64,000 nt of DNA. Source: Vibrio viridaestus (GTDB lineage Bacteria > Pseudomonadota > Gammaproteobacteria > Enterobacterales > Vibrionaceae). Every line of letters starts with the position of its first letter. Positions within the stretch are counted from its first letter, which is position 1. A program made the position numbers and the translations under genes. Positions 57,255 through 64,000 of this stretch are shown piece by piece. The notes below the pieces were generated by a model that saw only the letters and a program-made list of their open reading frames with translations, made no database searches and was not told the origin of the DNA. Location: assembly GCF_003856525.1 (NCBI RefSeq), contig NZ_RJVQ01000003.1:62001-126000 (forward strand). Reading direction: 5' to 3'.

Positions 57255-59048
57255 TTATCCTTGTGTTTTAGTTAATCGCAATAAGGGGAGGGTAAGTATG
57301 AACCTGGCTCCACCATTTTCATTTGAGCACGCGATAATTGTACCGTCCATGGACTCTGCAATTTGCATCGAGATAGATAGGCCCAATCCAAGTCCATTCT
57401 TTTTCGTAGTGTAAAAGGGTTCAAATATTTTGTCTGTGTCATCAGCTTGAATTCCTGGTCCAGAGTCGTCAACAGTAATGTTGCATTCGTCCTGATGAGT
57501 TGAAACACCAATGTGAACCTTTTTATCTTCTTTTTCATCTACGGCCTGAATAGCATTGGTCACTATGTTGACTAAAACTTGCTCAAATTCGACTGGATTC
57601 ACGTAAAGGTAGATATCAGGTGTGTTTTCATCCAGAGTTAAATTCACTCGATGACTTTTAAGCTGCGGTTGCAGGAGATCTTTGACTGACAAGATAAGAG
57701 GAAGGACCAGACACTTTTTGCGTTGTTGATTCGACCTCTGTGAAAAGGATTTGAGTTGCGTACTAATTTGAGCGATACGCTCTGTCAGTGCTGAAATTCG
57801 AATTAAGTTGTCGTCAACCCGCTCGTATTTCTCTTTAGTCAGAAAGCGCCTTCCGTTTTCGGCATAGCTCCGGATTGCGGCAAGAGGATTATTAAGCTCG
57901 TGACTTACACTTGAAGACATCTGGCCTAGTACAGCAAGTTTAGCCGCTTGAATAAGTTCATTTTGTGTTTTGCGTAGCTGCTGTTCTGTCTTTTCTCTTT
58001 CGATAATTTCGCTGTGCAAGTCAGCCGTTCTTTCCATTACCTGAAATTCGAGTTTTTGTTTTGCTTCCGCCTGCAATAGTTCCATATGTCGTTGACGGAC
58101 ACGACGGCTATGTAAGAGAAGAATGGAAAGATATAAAATTAGAGAAGCCATGAGAGATAATAATATGTATGAGAAACTCGACCAAAATACGGAAATCTTG
58201 GGTGTGACGACTCTGATAATGAGAGGGATGTTTGTTAGTGCTTTGTTGGAAACAATGTAGTCTCCCTGCATCCAGTCAATTCGGTTATCCAACCACTCAT
58301 TGTGGGTTATATGGCGGTTTATCGTTAATTGTAATGGCTCAATGTCACGGTTGAGGTAGCGACGTGACTGCTTAATGGCTTCCATTTTTATAGCGTTTAT
58401 AGGCGTTAAACTCTTAAACAGCCAATCCGCTCGGCTCGACATAAAAATAATATTATTGGTGTCTGTTGCGACAAAATAGCTACCATCATTTTTCCAATGT
58501 TCTTCGATAGAGGACAGATCCATTTTTACGACGACCACACCGAGCACACTACCTGCGTGCACTATTGGGCTTGAGTAATAGTAACCACGTTCTCCAGAAG
58601 TTGAACCAAGAGCAAAATATTGGCTACTCTCGCCTTTCGATGCCTGTTGGAAGTAGGGTCTCCATTCGAAGTTCCGGCCAAGAAATGTTTTATCGTTTTG
58701 CCAGTTACTAGCAGCAATAGTTGTACCATTCGCATCAAGAAGATACGTGTCTGAGGCGTTAACGATTTGATTAATCTCCTGCAAATAGCGATTTGTAATA
58801 TCGATTTGAGCTGAGTTCTTGGGTTGGTACAAGGCATCAATCAGTTGTCTGTCTTTTGATAAGAGTTTAGGTATATGTGAGTACTTATCAATCGTGGTTG
58901 TAATATGGCTTGAGAATCGCTCAAGTTGTAATTGGTGTTCGGATATTAGTGACCGATAGCTATGGTGCCAAACTATGTTGGCGCCGACAGTCACTAACAG
59001 TGCAACTAACAAGGCAAAAATAATATTGATTCGTTTAATCGACCACAT
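57255..59048 (-). CDS. dctB: C4-dicarboxylate sensor histidine kinase DctB
   Basis: A 597-residue kinase: membrane helices at about 7-24 and 292-312 enclose a periplasmic double-PAS (Cache) sensor. A coiled coil (about 330-365) leads into HisKA with phospho-His 383 in SSSVSHELNNPLAAIRSYAENG, and HATPase boxes NIVTNAIQAV, DDSGPGI and GLGLGLSI. The frame continues to 59117, but ATG 59048 (MWSIKRINII) begins just before the first helix, so I start there; the ribosome site is weak (GGTG). Partner of DctD. Confidence 0.94.
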   Translation of the reverse strand: MWSIKRINIIFALLVALLVTVGANIVWHHSYRSLISEHQLQLERFSSHITTTIDKYSHIPKLLSKDRQLIDALYQPKNSAQIDITNRYLQEINQIVNASDTYLLDANGTTIAASNWQNDKTFLGRNFEWRPYFQQASKGESSQYFALGSTSGERGYYYSSPIVHAGSVLGVVVVKMDLSSIEEHWKNDGSYFVATDTNNIIFMSSRADWLFKSLTPINAIKMEAIKQSRRYLNRDIEPLQLTINRHITHNEWLDNRIDWMQGDYIVSNKALTNIPLIIRVVTPKISVFWSSFSYILLSLMASLILYLSILLLHSRRVRQRHMELLQAEAKQKLEFQVMERTADLHSEIIEREKTEQQLRKTQNELIQAAKLAVLGQMSSSVSHELNNPLAAIRSYAENGRRFLTKEKYERVDDNLIRISALTERIAQISTQLKSFSQRSNQQRKKCLVLPLILSVKDLLQPQLKSHRVNLTLDENTPDIYLYVNPVEFEQVLVNIVTNAIQAVDEKEDKKVHIGVSTHQDECNITVDDSGPGIQADDTDKIFEPFYTTKKNGLGLGLSISMQIAESMDGTIIACSNENGGARFILTLPLLRLTKTQG

Positions 59049-59536
59049 ATAACACCATTGTATAGTTACGACTTTAAAGGAGAATACAATTTTAGGAATG
59101 GTTCGACGAAATAACATTGCGAACTTTGAATTAAAATCTGAGCCAGATCTCTTTTTAAAATGAGGGTTAAAAAAATCGTTCGATTGTCTTGAAAATTAAG
59201 ATACTGTCCCCATTTTTTAGCGATACAAGTTATATTTTGCGCCAAATGACGACTTTTTTCTGATTTTTGCTTAGAGATTCACCTCTGAACGGGCTTAGGC
59301 TCGACAGTTGGAAAGTTGGTCGTTAGAATGTCGCGTCTGGAAATTTGTCTAAAGACGATTTATCTCCGTTCGCAAACGTGTATCGAATACCCTTTTATTC
59401 GTGTCTTGTGTTTGAGGACGAGTAAAAAATCATAATGAGTACCTTTGGTACAAAACATGGATGAGGCTTTAGTTCGAGTGAGACTAAAGCTCATGATGCT
59501 CACGTTTATATGAGCGAGTTTTGAGGTTTATATACA
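59049..59536. other. Divergent dctB/tig intergenic region
   Basis: About 490 bases without a gene. It carries a sigma-32 promoter at 59188-59215 (listed separately), leaving a tig leader of about 310 bases. A GCTCAT ... ATGAGC inverted repeat lies close to the tig start (around 59489-59516). No small protein or known RNA class recognised. Confidence 0.55.
59188..59215 (+). promoter_or_regulatory. Sigma-32 heat-shock promoter upstream of tig
   Basis: CTTGAAA (59188-59194), 13 bases, CCCCATTT (59208-59215): an essentially perfect sigma-32 promoter. It reads towards tig-clpP-clpX. Confidence 0.82.
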
Positions 59537-60841
59537 ATGCAAGTTACTGTTGAAACGCTAGAAGGCCTAGAGCGCCGTCTGAATATTACTGTTCCTGCTG
59601 CAAACATCGAAGATGCTGTAACAGCAGAACTACGCAACATCGCTAAAAATCGTCGTTTCGACGGTTTCCGTAAAGGCAAAGTGCCGATGAAGATGGTTGC
59701 AAAAATGTACGGCAAAGCAGTACGTCAAGACGTTCTAGGCGAAGTAATGCAACGCCACTTTATCGAATCTATCGTTAAAGAAAAAATTAATCCAGCAGGT
59801 GCACCAACGTTCGCTCCTGTAGACAACGAAGAAGGTAAAGACCTTGTATTCACAGCAACTTTTGAAGTGTATCCAGAAGTTGAGTTGAAAGGTTTGGACA
59901 ACATCGTTGTTGAGAAACCAGCAGTGACTGTTAAAGACGAAGACGTTGCTGAAATGCTTGAAACTCTTCGTAAACAACAAGCAACTTGGAAAGAGTCTGA
60001 CGCAGAAGCAGCTGAAGGCACTCGCGTAAATATCGACTTTACAGGTCGTATTGACGGCGAAGAATTCGAAGGTGGTAAAGCTGAAGGTTTCAACCTAGAA
60101 ATGGGTCAAGGCCGTATGATTCCTGGTTTTGAAGACGGTATCGCTGGTAAGAAAGCGGGTATGGAATTCGAAATCGAAGTAAACTTCCCTGAAGATTACC
60201 ACGCAGAAAACCTGAAAGGTAAAGCGGCGACTTTCGCTATCAAAGTAAACAAAGTTGAAGAGCGTGAGCTTCCAGAAATCACTGATGAATTCGTTGCTCG
60301 TTTTGGTGTTGCTGAAGGTGGCATTGAAGCTCTGAAAACTGAAGTTCGTAAAAATATGGAACGCGAACTTAAGCAAGCGATTAAGCAAAACATCAAGACT
60401 CAAGCGATTGATGGCCTAGTTAAAGAAAATGATATCGACGTACCTGTTGCCCTTATCGACCAAGAAATCGGTGCATTGCGTAAGCAAGCTGCACAGCGTT
60501 TTGGTGGTAATGAAGAAGCTGCAGCACAGCTTCCTCGCGAACTGTTCGAAGAGCAAGCAAAACGTCGCGTTGTTGTGGGTCTCCTTCTAGGCGAAGTCAT
60601 CAAAGCTGAAGACATCAAAGCTGACGACGAAAAAGTGAAAGCTCTGATTGAAGAAATGGCATCTGCTTACGAAGATCCTTCTGAAGTTGTGGCTTACTAT
60701 GAGCAAAATCAACAGCTTATGGACAACATGCGTAACGTAGCTCTTGAAGAGCAAGCGGTAGACGCACTTATTGCTAAAGCAAAAGTTTCTGAAAAAGAAA
60801 TGAAATTTAATGAGTTAATGAACTCTGAAGCTGCGGCTTAA
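59537..60841 (+). CDS. tig: Trigger factor (ribosome-bound chaperone, peptidyl-prolyl isomerase)
   Basis: A 434-residue chaperone that docks at the ribosome exit and shields nascent chains. The ribosome-binding loop GFRKGKVP is at 43-50, the FKBP-like PPIase domain spans about 150-245 ([29 protein letters not shown]), and a helical C-terminal arm region follows. Codon use is strongly optimised, as for ribosome-associated genes. Heads the tig-clpP-clpX block. Confidence 0.97.
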   Translation: MQVTVETLEGLERRLNITVPAANIEDAVTAELRNIAKNRRFDGFRKGKVPMKMVAKMYGKAVRQDVLGEVMQRHFIESIVKEKINPAGAPTFAPVDNEEGKDLVFTATFEVYPEVELKGLDNIVVEKPAVTVKDEDVAEMLETLRKQQATWKESDAEAAEGTRVNIDFTGRIDGEEFEGGKAEGFNLEMGQGRMIPGFEDGIAGKKAGMEFEIEVNFPEDYHAENLKGKAATFAIKVNKVEERELPEITDEFVARFGVAEGGIEALKTEVRKNMERELKQAIKQNIKTQAIDGLVKENDIDVPVALIDQEIGALRKQAAQRFGGNEEAAAQLPRELFEEQAKRRVVVGLLLGEVIKAEDIKADDEKVKALIEEMASAYEDPSEVVAYYEQNQQLMDNMRNVALEEQAVDALIAKAKVSEKEMKFNELMNSEAAA

Positions 60842-60894
60842 TAAGCAATATGTAGCGTAGATGGTTGACTTTAGGTGAACTATTCTGCTAACAA

Positions 60895-60932
60895 TGGTCC
60901 GTATGATACCCATCATCCGGGCCATTTATTTT
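60895..60932 (+). terminator. Terminator/attenuator between tig and clpP
   Basis: A 13-base stem with one mismatch (TGGTCCGTATGAT / ATCATCCGGGCCA, ACCC loop) is followed by TTTATTTT. It ends 15 bases before the clpP start, so it may partly separate tig from clpP expression. Confidence 0.75.
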
Positions 60933-60946
60933 AGGGACATAAGAAT

Positions 60947-61576
60947 ATGAGCTACCAAGAAAAAAATGCGATGTCACCAATTATTGACGCGTTAGTGCCA
61001 ATGGTGGTCGAACAGACTTCACGCGGAGAGCGTTCTTACGATATCTATTCTCGTTTGCTAAAAGAGCGTGTTATTTTTCTAACTGGTCAAGTGGAAGACC
61101 ACATGGCTAACCTTGTTGTTGCACAGTTACTGTTTCTTGAGTCAGAAAACCCTGACAAAGATATCTTCCTATACATCAATTCTCCTGGTGGTAGTGTGAC
61201 TGCGGGTATGTCAATTTATGACACAATGCAATATATTAAACCTGATGTAAGTACAGTTTGTATGGGTCAGGCTTGCTCAATGGGTGCCTTTCTACTCGCT
61301 GGTGGTGCTAAAGGCAAGCGTTATGCGCTTCCAAATGCCCGAGTTATGATTCACCAACCGCTTGGTGGATTCCAGGGTCAAGCTTCGGATATTCAGATCC
61401 ATGCTCAAGAGATCCTAAGTATCAAACAAAAATTGAATACGTTACTTTCAGAACACACTGGTCAGCCACTTGAAGTTATTGAGCGTGATACAGACCGTGA
61501 TAATTTCATGTCTGCGCAACAATCTGCTGATTATGGGCTAGTTGACGCCGTCTTGACTCATAGAGCTGACAAATAG
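60947..61576 (+). CDS. clpP: ATP-dependent Clp protease proteolytic subunit
   Basis: ClpP forms the two-ring serine protease chamber used by ClpX (and ClpA). It is 209 residues. The catalytic triad falls at the E. coli precursor positions: Ser111 in GQACSMGAF, His136 in MIHQPLGG, Asp185 in DRDNF. An N-terminal propeptide is expected ([15 protein letters not shown] after the first residues). clpX follows after 75 bases, in the same direction. Confidence 0.98.
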   Translation: MSYQEKNAMSPIIDALVPMVVEQTSRGERSYDIYSRLLKERVIFLTGQVEDHMANLVVAQLLFLESENPDKDIFLYINSPGGSVTAGMSIYDTMQYIKPDVSTVCMGQACSMGAFLLAGGAKGKRYALPNARVMIHQPLGGFQGQASDIQIHAQEILSIKQKLNTLLSEHTGQPLEVIERDTDRDNFMSAQQSADYGLVDAVLTHRADK

Positions 61577-61651
61577 AGTCAAATAGAGTGACGCAATTTG
61601 GTTTGAATTGTTATAAACTCAGTGTATGAGTGAAAGCTAAGAGGTTAGCGA

Positions 61652-62932
61652 ATGACAGATAAAAACAAAGAGAACGGTAGTGGCAAGCTGTTGTACTGTT
61701 CTTTCTGTGGCAAAAGCCAGCACGAAGTTCGCAAACTGATCGCAGGTCCATCGGTTTATATTTGTGACGAATGTGTCGATCTTTGCAACGATATTATTCG
61801 TGAAGAAATCAAAGATGTTCTTCCAAAGAAAGAATCAACTGCTCTACCTACCCCTAGAGAGATTCGTGAACATTTAGATGACTATGTGATCGGTCAGGAT
61901 CATGCAAAGAAAGTGCTAGCTGTTGCTGTGTATAACCACTACAAACGGTTACGCAATGGAGACAAGACCAGTGATGGTGTTGAACTGGGCAAAAGTAACA
62001 TTCTACTTATTGGCCCTACAGGTAGTGGTAAAACGCTACTTGCAGAAACACTGGCTCGCTTTCTGGACGTTCCGTTTACAATGGCAGATGCCACAACACT
62101 AACCGAAGCCGGTTACGTTGGTGAAGATGTTGAAAACATTATCCAGAAGCTACTGCAAAAATGCGATTACGATGTTGCTAAAGCAGAGCGTGGCATCGTA
62201 TATATTGATGAGATTGATAAGATTTCCCGTAAATCTGAAAACCCATCAATCACACGCGATGTTTCGGGTGAAGGTGTTCAGCAAGCATTGCTAAAACTTA
62301 TCGAAGGTACTATCGCTTCAGTTCCTCCTCAGGGAGGTCGTAAGCATCCACAGCAAGAGTTCTTACAAGTTGATACTTCTAAGATACTATTTGTTTGTGG
62401 TGGTGCATTTGCTGGGCTTGACAAAGTGGTTGAGCAGAGAGTTGCAACGGGTACTGGTATTGGCTTTGGCGCAGAGGTGCGTTCTAAATCTGAATCGAAG
62501 ACTATTGGTGAGCTATTTAGTCAGGTTGAACCAGAAGATCTTGTTAAATATGGTTTAATTCCTGAGTTTATCGGTCGTCTTCCTGTGACTGCGACACTGA
62601 CAGAGCTAGATGAAGAAGCTCTTATTCAGATATTGTGTGAGCCGAAAAACGCGCTTACCAAGCAGTATGCAGCATTGTTTGAGCTTGAGAACGCCGAACT
62701 TGAATTTAGAGAAGATGCTCTGAAGGCAATTGCTCAAAAAGCAATGAAACGCAAAACAGGTGCTCGTGGTTTACGTTCTATTTTGGAAGGTGTTTTACTT
62801 GAAACAATGTATGACTTACCTTCTGCAGAGAATGTGAGCAAAGTTGTAATTGATGAAACCGTTATTAACGGAGAATCAAAACCGCTGCTCATCTATTCCA
62901 GTAACGAAAATCAGGCCGCTGGCGCCGAATAG
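61652..62932 (+). CDS. clpX: ClpX unfoldase (ATPase subunit of ClpXP)
   Basis: A 426-residue AAA+ unfoldase. An N-terminal C4 zinc domain (CSFCGKSQ ... CDECVDLC) binds adaptors. Then Walker A GPTGSGKT near residue 119, the pore-loop GYVGEDVE, Walker B VYIDEIDK, the RKH-loop GGRKHPQQ, and the ClpP-contacting GIGFGAEV (IGF). The C-terminal sensor-2 GARGLR is present. AGAGG precedes the ATG. Confidence 0.98.
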   Translation: MTDKNKENGSGKLLYCSFCGKSQHEVRKLIAGPSVYICDECVDLCNDIIREEIKDVLPKKESTALPTPREIREHLDDYVIGQDHAKKVLAVAVYNHYKRLRNGDKTSDGVELGKSNILLIGPTGSGKTLLAETLARFLDVPFTMADATTLTEAGYVGEDVENIIQKLLQKCDYDVAKAERGIVYIDEIDKISRKSENPSITRDVSGEGVQQALLKLIEGTIASVPPQGGRKHPQQEFLQVDTSKILFVCGGAFAGLDKVVEQRVATGTGIGFGAEVRSKSESKTIGELFSQVEPEDLVKYGLIPEFIGRLPVTATLTELDEEALIQILCEPKNALTKQYAALFELENAELEFREDALKAIAQKAMKRKTGARGLRSILEGVLLETMYDLPSAENVSKVVIDETVINGESKPLLIYSSNENQAAGAE

Positions 62933-62946
62933 TCACAAAAAAGTTC

Positions 62947-62976
62947 AAAAAGGAGGAATTAATTTCCTCCTTTTTT
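62947..62976 (+). terminator. Terminator after clpX
   Basis: The stem AAAAAGGAGGAA / TTTCCTCCTTTTT with a short loop and a final T-run, right after the clpX stop. Confidence 0.92.
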
Positions 62977-62985
62977 AATTCTGTC

Positions 62986-63014
62986 ATTGAAACCAGTTAG
63001 TTAGTCCCCATATA
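62986..63014 (+). promoter_or_regulatory. Sigma-32 heat-shock promoter of lon
   Basis: ATTGAAA (62986-62992), 13 bases, CCCCATATA (63006-63014). The -10 is as in the E. coli lon heat-shock promoter. It lies 36 bases before the lon ATG. Confidence 0.82.
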
Positions 63015-63050
63015 CTCCCATATATACTTAAAAGCGGAAGAGAGAAGCAT

Positions 63051-64000
63051 ATGAACTTGGAACGTTCCGAGCGTATTGAGATTCCCGTATTACCTTTGCG
63101 CGATGTAGTGGTGTATCCACACATGGTGATTCCGTTGTTTGTAGGTAGAGAAAAGTCTATCCAGTGTCTTGAAGCGGCAATGGATGTCAATAAACAGATC
63201 TTATTAGTTGCACAAAAGCAGGCTGATACTGATGAACCCACCATGAACGATTTGTATGAAGTGGGTACAGTTGCAACTATCCTACAGCTTTTGAAATTAC
63301 CTGATGGCACCGTAAAGGTTCTGGTTGAAGGTCAACAGCGCGCTAAAATAGAATCTTTTATCGAAAATGATTTCTTCCTTGCGAACGCCCAGTATCTTGA
63401 AACACCTGAGCTTGATGAAAAAGAGCAGGAAGTTATTGTTCGCAGTGCAATTAGCCAATTTGAAGGCTTTATAAAGCTCAACAAAAAAATTCCACCTGAA
63501 GTTTTAACCTCTTTAAATGGTATCGATGAAGCGGCTCGTTTAGCTGATACCATTGCAGCCCACATGCCTCTAAAGCTTGCTGACAAGCAAAATGTGCTGG
63601 AAATTCTGGACGTAGTCGAGCGTCTCGAATTCTTGATGGGCCAGATGGAATCGGAGATTGATCTTCTTCAGGTTGAGAAACGAATTCGAAACCGCGTTAA
63701 GAAGCAGATGGAGAAATCTCAGCGTGAGTACTATCTGAACGAGCAAATGAAAGCGATTCAGAAAGAACTTGGTGAGATGGATGATGCTCCTGATGAATTT
63801 GAAGCACTGAAAAAGAAAATCGAAGACTCCAAAATGCCTAAAGAGGCAAAAGAGAAAACCGAACAAGAACTGCAAAAGCTCAAAATGATGTCTCCGATGT
63901 CTGCTGAAGCGACAGTCGTTCGTGGTTATATCGATTGGATGGTTAGTGTTCCATGGCATAAACGCTCCAAGGTTAAAAAGGATTTGGCGAAAGCTGAAGA
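63051..64000 (+). CDS. lon: Lon protease, 5' part (runs off the window)
   Basis: The first 316 codons of Lon, the ATP-dependent serine protease for damaged and regulatory proteins. The start MNLERSERIEIPVLPLRDVVVYPHMV and the middle PLKLADKQNVLEILD show the N-terminal LonN substrate-binding domain. The coiled-coil QREYYLNEQMKAIQKELGE leads towards the AAA+ domain, which is outside the window. GGAAG precedes the ATG. The catalytic Ser-Lys part is not in view. Confidence 0.96.
   Translation, partial: MNLERSERIEIPVLPLRDVVVYPHMVIPLFVGREKSIQCLEAAMDVNKQILLVAQKQADTDEPTMNDLYEVGTVATILQLLKLPDGTVKVLVEGQQRAKIESFIENDFFLANAQYLETPELDEKEQEVIVRSAISQFEGFIKLNKKIPPEVLTSLNGIDEAARLADTIAAHMPLKLADKQNVLEILDVVERLEFLMGQMESEIDLLQVEKRIRNRVKKQMEKSQREYYLNEQMKAIQKELGEMDDAPDEFEALKKKIEDSKMPKEAKEKTEQELQKLKMMSPMSAEATVVRGYIDWMVSVPWHKRSKVKKDLAKAE

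Noticed and set aside
59725-60618. Several long minus-strand frames opposite tig
   Set aside because: They are mirror images of the codon-biased tig gene (Ser/Phe-rich, no ribosome sites) and not independent genes.

Overview
The window is ordinary-density bacterial chromosome, and its gene order points to chromosome 1 of a member of the Vibrionaceae (probably Vibrio). The evidence is the blocks yoaA-tsaB-slp-hydrolase-fadD-rnd facing minCDE, msrB/gapA/yeaD, the DctPQM TRAP operon beside dctBD, and tig-clpP-clpX-lon, all in an arrangement I know from Vibrio. Most proteins match well-known gammaproteobacterial families over full length. All coordinates, motifs and starts below were read by eye; no database search was run.

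Layout. 0.3-2.7 kb: a sugar/polyol MFS transporter and a TIM-barrel inosose-type isomerase/dehydratase behind a CRP-like site. 2.7-14 kb: mostly minus-strand housekeeping genes (secreted HNH nuclease, K+ channel, rlmA, yeaD, gapA, ansA, sppA, purU), with msrB and yeaC on the plus strand. 14.2-21.6 kb: a plus-strand run yoaA-tsaB-orphan-slp-hydrolase-fadD-rnd, ending at a perfect two-way terminator against minCDE (21.6-23.4 kb). 23.6-25.8 kb: ycgL, mltB, folD (with a PurR box). 25,988: tRNA-Arg(UCU).

Accessory part. Directly after the tRNA lies an AT-rich insertion (26.4-29.6 kb). It encodes a purine-nucleoside-phosphorylase-type nucleosidase and a NACHT/STAND NTPase. They are two reading frames separated by a run of ten A residues, and the NTPase frame stays open upstream all the way to that run with no plausible start. 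Read through a -1 shift, it is one 1,044-residue protein with the architecture of a bacterial NLR-like antiphage protein carrying an ATP-nucleosidase-type effector. This is the most interesting object in the window. After it come decayed gene scraps around a C_GCAxxG_C_C protein (29.7-30.8 kb).

30.9-37.5 kb is a periplasmic oxidation cluster: a PqqU-like TonB receptor divergent from a PQQ-dependent membrane glucose dehydrogenase, then a CueO-type copper oxidase with a MerR/CueR-type promoter (19-bp spacer). No PQQ synthesis genes are seen here, so the apo-enzyme may be served by scavenged PQQ. 37.5-49.1 kb holds miscellaneous genes: a VanZ-like protein, a methyltransferase, an FGGY kinase, a YrhK protein, a soluble PAS chemoreceptor preceded by twin palindromes, an AlkB-like protein, a GGDEF/EAL protein paired with a small molybdopterin-fold secreted protein, a GNAT-nitrilase fusion and SelO. 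49.1-52.6 kb is a two-component system with an orphan sugar-binding protein. 52.7-59.0 kb is the C4-dicarboxylate TRAP system (a sigma-54 promoter in front of dctPQM) with its regulators DctD/DctB. 59.2 kb to the end is the proteostasis block tig-clpP-clpX-lon with two sigma-32 (heat-shock) promoters; lon runs off the window.
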